The notes beneath the pieces are model-generated. The model ran no database searches. It saw only the letters and a list, made by a program, of their open reading frames with translations, and was not told the origin of the DNA. From assembly GCA_030549795.1 (NCBI GenBank), contig JAUQQO010000016.1, forward strand, positions 1-64,000: a stretch of 64,000 nucleotides of DNA, read 5' to 3'. This document shows, one piece after another, positions 59,561 to 64,000 of the stretch. Positions within the stretch are counted from its first letter, which is position 1; the number at the start of each line of letters is the position of its first letter. Origin of the DNA: Pseudomonadota bacterium. GTDB taxonomy: Bacteria; Pseudomonadota; Alphaproteobacteria; Geminicoccales; Geminicoccaceae. Made by a program: the position numbers and the translations under genes.

Positions 59561-61027
59561 TCAGCGGAACGCCGGTTCATCGAAGCTGCGCAGCTTGCGC
59601 GAGTGCAAGCGCTCGGGCCCTTGCGCGCGCAAGATGCGGATCGCCTCGAGGCCGATCAAAAGGTGCTGTTCGACGCGCGCGCGATAAAAGGCATCGGCCA
59701 TGCCGCGCAGCTTGAGCTCACCGTGCAGCGGTTTGTCGGAGACGCACAAGAGCGTGCCGTAGGGCACGCGAAAACGGAAGCCGTTGGCGGCGATGGTGGC
59801 ACTTTCCATGTCCACCGCGATCGCCCGCGCCTGATTGAGCCGCTCGAAGAGCTCCCGATAGCGCAGCTCCCAGTTGCGGTTGGCGGTGGTCATCACGGTG
59901 CCGGTGCGCATGCGGGTCTTAAGATCGATGCCGGAAAGCCCCGTCACCCGCGCCACCGCCTCCTGCAGCGCCACTTGGATCTCGGCGATCGGCGGCACCG
60001 GCACGAACAGCGGCACCTCGCGATCGAGGACGTGGTCGTCGCGCACGTAACCATGCGCGAGCACATAGTCCCCGAGGCGCTGGCTGCGCCGCAAGCCGGC
60101 GCAATGGCCGAGCATGAGCCAGCAGTGCGGGCGCAGGACGGCGAGATGATCGGTGATGGTGCGCGCATTCGAGGGGCCCACGCCGATGTTGACGAGTGTC
60201 ACCCCGCGTCCGTCGCTGCGCACGAGATGATAGGCGGGCATCTGCGGCAGATGGCGCGGCGGCTCGCCGCTGCGCGCACCCGAGGCAGTGGTCACCACCT
60301 CCCCCGGCTCGACGAGCTGCTCGTACTCGTCGCCCTGCGCCACGAGCCGGCGCCCGAGCTCGAGGAAATGCTCGACGTAGCGCTGGTAATTGGTGAGCAA
60401 CACGAAGCGCTGGAAATGTTCGGGGCGCGTGCCGGTGTAGTGGTGCAGGCGGGCGAGCGAATAGTCGACCCGCTCGGCCGAGAACAGCGCCAAAGGCGCC
60501 GGCTCGCCGGGTGGGGGGCGAAAAGTGCCGTTGGCGATGGCGTCGTCGGTGGCGGCGAGATCGGGCATCGCGAAGCAGGACTGCAGCTCCTTGGCGCGCT
60601 GCGGATCGAGCCCGACGATGGCCTCTTCGAGGACGTAAGGGAGCGGGATCGGCCGGCGCGAGATCCCGACCACCACCGGCACGCGGTGGTTGGCGATCAA
60701 AATCCCGATTTGCGTGCGGTAATATTCGCGGAACAGCGCCGGGCGGGTGAGCGTGGTGGCATAGAGGCCGGGCTCGTGGAGGACGCCGTAGGCGAGCCGC
60801 CCGTCGAGGTTGAGATCGCCGAGCTCCACCTTCACGCCCACAAAAGGGTAATGGGCATCGGGCGGGTCCAAGCGGCGCTCACCGGCGACAAAGCGCGCGA
60901 AGGCCGCACGCAGGCGCGCCACAGCGGCATCATAGAGCGCTTCGATGCGGGCAACCGCCGAATCGGCGTCCCCGTGCTGGCTGAGATCACGAAACCCGAG
61001 TGCGGCGAAAGCGGAAAGAGCGTCCAT
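59561..61027 (-). CDS. amn: AMP nucleosidase
   Basis: A 488-aa AMP nucleosidase that splits AMP into adenine and ribose 5-phosphate. The N-terminal domain has YPFVGVKVELGDLNLDGRLA and RPALFREYYRTQIGILI. The C-terminal phosphorylase-fold half has VTLVNIGVGPSNARTITDHL, MLGHCAGLRRSQRLGDYVLA, AIAVDMESATIAANGFRFRV and LLCVSDKPLHGELK. ATG 61027 is chosen; the frame starts ten codons earlier. It converges with the Flp gene. Confidence 0.95.
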   Translation of the reverse strand: MDALSAFAALGFRDLSQHGDADSAVARIEALYDAAVARLRAAFARFVAGERRLDPPDAHYPFVGVKVELGDLNLDGRLAYGVLHEPGLYATTLTRPALFREYYRTQIGILIANHRVPVVVGISRRPIPLPYVLEEAIVGLDPQRAKELQSCFAMPDLAATDDAIANGTFRPPPGEPAPLALFSAERVDYSLARLHHYTGTRPEHFQRFVLLTNYQRYVEHFLELGRRLVAQGDEYEQLVEPGEVVTTASGARSGEPPRHLPQMPAYHLVRSDGRGVTLVNIGVGPSNARTITDHLAVLRPHCWLMLGHCAGLRRSQRLGDYVLAHGYVRDDHVLDREVPLFVPVPPIAEIQVALQEAVARVTGLSGIDLKTRMRTGTVMTTANRNWELRYRELFERLNQARAIAVDMESATIAANGFRFRVPYGTLLCVSDKPLHGELKLRGMADAFYRARVEQHLLIGLEAIRILRAQGPERLHSRKLRSFDEPAFR

Positions 61028-61266
61028 CGCAGGCGATCCCGAACGTGGTGCCGGCACCTAGCAGAAAAGGAGGACGGATTTGAGACCCGCATGCGGCGGC
61101 AACCGGAGGGCGCACCGACCGCCGCGGGGTGGGCGCACAACAGCGCGGCCGAACAGCGGCGCTTGCGCGCCGAGCCGCTGAGGGCGGAACTCGAGAAGGG
61201 GGCCGCGGTGTCGCTCTGCTCGATCGCCGTGCTCCACGATCGCTCCCTCAACGAAGGATCGAGCTA

Positions 61267-62100
61267 ATGGACGTGTCCTCTTATCCGCGTCTTCCCGAAA
61301 CCCTCGAGATCGACGCCTATGCGCCGGCACAGATCGCAGAACGGGTCGAGCGAGCCGGAGTGGCCAAGGCCCGTCTGCCGCTTTTGCAGACCTTCACCCT
61401 CGGTGTGCTCGCCGGTGCCTTCATTGCGCTTGGGGCGCTCTATTGCACGCTCGTGCTCACCGAACCCGCGATGGGGTTCGGTCCGGCGCGCCTTTTGGGC
61501 GGCATAGCCTTTTCGCTCGGGCTCGTGATGGTGGTGATCGCCGGGGCGGAGCTCTTCACCGGCAACAATCTTCTGGTCATGGCCTGGGTGGATGGGCGGA
61601 TCACGGGGCGGGAGGTCCTGCGCAACTGGGCGGTGGTCTATCTCGCCAATTTCGTAGGAGCGCTCGGTCTCGCACTCCTGGTCTGGCTCGCCGACGCCTT
61701 GGCGCTCGGCGGTGGGCGGATGCTCGAGACGGCAGCCGCCATGGCACGCGCCAAGGTCGCTCTCGCACCTCTTGAAGCCTTCTTCCGCGGCATCCTGTGC
61801 AACCTGTTGGTGTGCATGGCGGTATGGCTGTCCTTCGCCGCACGCGAAGTCACCGGAAAAATCTTAGCAATCGTCTTTCCGATCTCAGCCTTCGTCGCGC
61901 TCGGGTTCGAGCACTCGATCGCCAACATGTACATCATACCGGTCGCGATGCTCTATGGGATCGAAGGAGTAGACTTGCGTGGTTTCATCGCCAATCTCGT
62001 GCCTGTAACGCTCGGTAACCTGGTCGGCGGGGGTGGGCTCGTGGCACTGGCCTATTGGCTTTGCTACCGCTTCCGCGCGCGAGCGGCAGATGGGCGTTGA
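61267..62100 (+). CDS. Formate/nitrite transporter family protein
   Basis: A 277-aa integral membrane protein of the FocA/NirC family with six main hydrophobic segments. VLAGAFIALGALYCTLVLTE, the half-helix loops VIAGAELFTGNNLLVMAWVD, RNWAVVYLANFVGALGLALL, and FEHSIANMYIIPVAML with the conserved His-Ser region are visible. It could carry formate, nitrite or hydrosulfide. ATG 61267 shares its A with a TAA of an upstream frame (TAATG), but that frame is not convincing as a gene. GAAGGA is a usable ribosome site. Confidence 0.92.
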   Translation: MDVSSYPRLPETLEIDAYAPAQIAERVERAGVAKARLPLLQTFTLGVLAGAFIALGALYCTLVLTEPAMGFGPARLLGGIAFSLGLVMVVIAGAELFTGNNLLVMAWVDGRITGREVLRNWAVVYLANFVGALGLALLVWLADALALGGGRMLETAAAMARAKVALAPLEAFFRGILCNLLVCMAVWLSFAAREVTGKILAIVFPISAFVALGFEHSIANMYIIPVAMLYGIEGVDLRGFIANLVPVTLGNLVGGGGLVALAYWLCYRFRARAADGR

Positions 62101-62159
62101 GCAAACTTTAACCGTCGGGTGGCAGACTCGCGCGCGAAGTCACGAAGAGGAGCCCGGCG

Positions 62160-62732
62160 ATGTCGTTCGCCCTGCCCGAGCAGGCGGCGCGCGTCCAAGC
62201 ACCGCACAAGCAGGCGGTGCGTGCTGCGCCCGAACAGTTGCGCGCCCGTGCTCGCTCCGGCCCGTTGTGGGTGCTCTTGGTGGTTGCGATCCTCGCCGCG
62301 GTCGGCGTGGCCGCCGCTCTGCTGTCGCCTCTAGGGCAGACGTTGTTCCCGGTGCACCGGGCTCAGCGTAGCGGCGATCCCGCGCGCACCTATCTCGTTA
62401 CCGAAGCGGTGGATCGCCGGCAGATGCAGCCGGTGTGGACGCTCGTGAACTTAAGCGGGCTTACGCGCATCTGCGAGAAGGCGCGGGCGTATACGGTCGT
62501 GCGGCAGATCGATGGTGCCGGGGCGGTGCCCACCCGCTTCATCGTCTATTGCCGCGACCAGGGGTTCTGGGTGGTGCAGGCGGATGCCGAGGCCGACCGC
62601 TATCTCACGCTCGGGCCGGTGGCGACGGTCGAGGAGGCGGAAGCGCTGCTCGACCAAAAGGGCAATTTCCTCTGGGATGCGCGCCGGCCGCCGCAGCGAA
62701 CCGTTCGGTCGACCCGCGATGCGGGCGGGTAG
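62160..62732 (+). CDS. Membrane-anchored protein of unknown function
   Basis: A 190-aa protein with one N-terminal membrane segment (GPLWVLLVVAILAAVGVAAA, about residues 35-54). A basic cytoplasmic head precedes it and a soluble domain of 135 residues follows. The soluble domain has a single cysteine pair (RICEKARAY, IVYCRDQGFW). No family is recognised. ATG 62160 follows GAGGAGCCCGGCG. It is on the same strand as the FocA-like gene. Confidence 0.7.
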   Translation: MSFALPEQAARVQAPHKQAVRAAPEQLRARARSGPLWVLLVVAILAAVGVAAALLSPLGQTLFPVHRAQRSGDPARTYLVTEAVDRRQMQPVWTLVNLSGLTRICEKARAYTVVRQIDGAGAVPTRFIVYCRDQGFWVVQADAEADRYLTLGPVATVEEAEALLDQKGNFLWDARRPPQRTVRSTRDAGG

Positions 62733-62802
62733 CTTGCGCGGGGCCCGCTGACGCGCCGCCTTTGCCGCCCTAGACTGGCGCCGCGGCGCAAGGAGGAGGC
62801 AG

Positions 62803-64000
62803 ATGGACGCGAACAGGGCTTCGGGCGCGGAGCAACGCAGCGCCTTCGACTGGGCCGATCCCTTCCGGCTGTGGGACCAGCTCACGGAAGAAGAGCGGCT
62901 CATCGCCGAGACCGCGCGCGCCTATGCGCAGAGCCGGCTCATGCCGCGGGTGCTCGAGGCGTTCCGCCACGAACGCTTCGATCGCGCCATCTTCCGCGAG
63001 ATGGGCGAGCTCGGCTTTTTGGGCTCCACGCTACCCGAAGCGTATGGCTGCGCGGGTGGCTCCTATGTCGCTTATGGGCTCATCGCGCGCGAGATCGAGC
63101 GGATCGATTCGGGCTTCCGCTCCGCTATGAGCGTGCAGTCCTCGCTCGTCATGTACCCGATCTTCGCCTATGGCGACGAGGCGCAGCGCCGGCGCTGGTT
63201 GCCCAAGCTCGCTAAGGGCGAGCTCGTAGGCGCTTTCGGGCTCACCGAGCCCGACCATGGCTCGGATCCGGGCGGCATGCGCACCCGGGCGCGCAAAGTG
63301 GCCGGCGGCTTTGTGCTCTCGGGCAGCAAGACCTGGATCACCAACGCGCCCATAGCCGACCTCTTCGTGGTGTGGGCGAAGGACGAAGAGGAGGTGATAC
63401 GCGGCTTCGTCCTCGAGCGCGGCACGCCGGGTCTGTCCACCCCGACCATCGAGGGCAAGTTCAGCCTGCGCGCCTCGCCCACCGGCCAGATCGTGATGGA
63501 CGGCGCCTTCTGTCCCGAGGCCAATGTGCTGCCCGGGGCTCGGGGCCTCAAAGGTCCGTTCGGCTGCCTCAACCGCGCCCGCTACGGCATCGCCTGGGGC
63601 GTGATGGGTGCAGCCGAATTCTGCTGGCACGCCGCCCGCGCGTATGTTCTCGAGCGCAAGCAGTTCGGCCGACCCCTGGCGGCCAACCAGCTCATCCAAA
63701 AGAAACTCGCCGATATGCAGACCGAAATCGCCTTGGGTTTGCAGGCAGCCCTGCGTGTCGGTCGGCTTCTCGACGAAGGGCAAGTGTTGCCGGAAGCGAT
63801 TTCGCTGATCAAGCGCAACAATTGCGGCAAGGCGCTCGAGATCGCGCGCATGGCGCGTGACATGCACGGCGGCAACGGCATCGCCGACGAATACCATGTC
63901 ATTCGCCATATGTTGAACCTGGAGGCGGTCAATACGTACGAAGGCACGCATGACATCCACGCGCTGATCCTGGGCCGCGCGCAGACCGGCATCCAGGCCT
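62803..64000 (+). CDS. gcdH: Glutaryl-CoA dehydrogenase, 3' end outside window
   Basis: A partial gene; 399 codons are seen without stop up to the window edge, nearly the full length (about 395-410 aa for the family). It has the acyl-CoA dehydrogenase fold with [20 protein letters not shown] at the start, [17 protein letters not shown], the flavin region [20 protein letters not shown] and the catalytic-base region [20 protein letters not shown] (Glu in YEGTHD). Its [18 protein letters not shown] and RALSVIKRN-like parts resemble glutaryl-CoA dehydrogenases, which oxidise and decarboxylate glutaryl-CoA to crotonyl-CoA in lysine/tryptophan degradation. ATG 62803 follows AAGGAGGAGG. Confidence 0.88.
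   Translation, partial: MDANRASGAEQRSAFDWADPFRLWDQLTEEERLIAETARAYAQSRLMPRVLEAFRHERFDRAIFREMGELGFLGSTLPEAYGCAGGSYVAYGLIAREIERIDSGFRSAMSVQSSLVMYPIFAYGDEAQRRRWLPKLAKGELVGAFGLTEPDHGSDPGGMRTRARKVAGGFVLSGSKTWITNAPIADLFVVWAKDEEEVIRGFVLERGTPGLSTPTIEGKFSLRASPTGQIVMDGAFCPEANVLPGARGLKGPFGCLNRARYGIAWGVMGAAEFCWHAARAYVLERKQFGRPLAANQLIQKKLADMQTEIALGLQAALRVGRLLDEGQVLPEAISLIKRNNCGKALEIARMARDMHGGNGIADEYHVIRHMLNLEAVNTYEGTHDIHALILGRAQTGIQA

Noticed and set aside
59315-61267. A 650-codon plus-strand frame opposite AMP nucleosidase
   Set aside because: The minus-strand AMP nucleosidase is unambiguous. The plus-strand translation is a His/Arg/Gly-rich shadow.

Overview
The window is high-GC DNA carrying about 63 tightly packed protein genes. 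It looks like an alphaproteobacterium of the Rhodospirillales/Acetobacterales kind. The supporting signs are ethylmalonyl-CoA pathway genes, a SAM-II riboswitch in front of metA, a chorismate mutase-hisC-tyrA operon with a DUF3422 gene, and very frequent 4-base ATGA/GTGA gene overlaps. I saw no rRNA, tRNA, insertion sequence or prophage.

Layout. 0-8.5 kb: gluconate 5-dehydrogenase-like SDR, FGGY sugar kinase, a five-gene peptide-type ABC importer on the minus strand, and an exported Fe/Mn superoxide dismutase. 8.5-16 kb: leuD-leuB, then the ethylmalonyl-CoA block (ccr and mcd on the minus strand, ecm divergent). 16-26 kb: several zinc alcohol dehydrogenases, a Crp/Fnr regulator, YjbQ, a cyclophilin-like protein, a Cys/Met-type PLP enzyme, malonyl-CoA synthetase and 3-hydroxybutyrate dehydrogenase. 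26-34.6 kb: the aromatic/histidine operon, riboswitch-controlled metA, an omega-aminotransferase and copper-handling genes. 34.97-36.79 kb: a CRISPR-like array. 36.9-48.5 kb: C11 peptidase, radical SAM, sulfotransferase, DUF72, a DUF3300 protein with a long coiled coil, LrgAB-type pair, AlkB, TRIC/UPF0126, acylphosphatase and YraN. 48.6-53.7 kb: OYE-type reductase and a modE-modA-modB-modC molybdate operon with a TauE-type transporter. 53.7-64 kb: D-amino-acid dehydrogenase-like enzyme, DUF2459 lipoprotein, NAD synthetase, DusA, Flp pilin, AMP nucleosidase, a formate/nitrite transporter and a glutaryl-CoA dehydrogenase cut by the window edge.

Two observations stand out. (1) Between the copper genes and the C11 peptidase lie about 31 direct units at a 61-base period (28-29 base repeat plus about 32 base unique spacer). 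The repeat resembles the type I-E CRISPR consensus but changes stepwise along the array in at least five blocks, largely keeping a short hairpin. No cas gene is in the window. (2) Crotonyl-CoA carboxylase/reductase carries an extra N-terminal Cro-like helix-turn-helix domain joined by a low-complexity linker, suggesting a metabolic enzyme that binds DNA. It lies next to a divergent intergenic region containing GCGTCA repeats.

Metabolically the genes fit an organism that assimilates C2 units through acetoacetyl/crotonyl-CoA (bdhA, ccr, ecm, mcd) and oxidises sugar acids and alcohols. It also uses molybdoenzymes, and regulates methionine synthesis by SAM-dependent transcription attenuation. All function assignments come from reading motifs and family resemblance; no database search was run.
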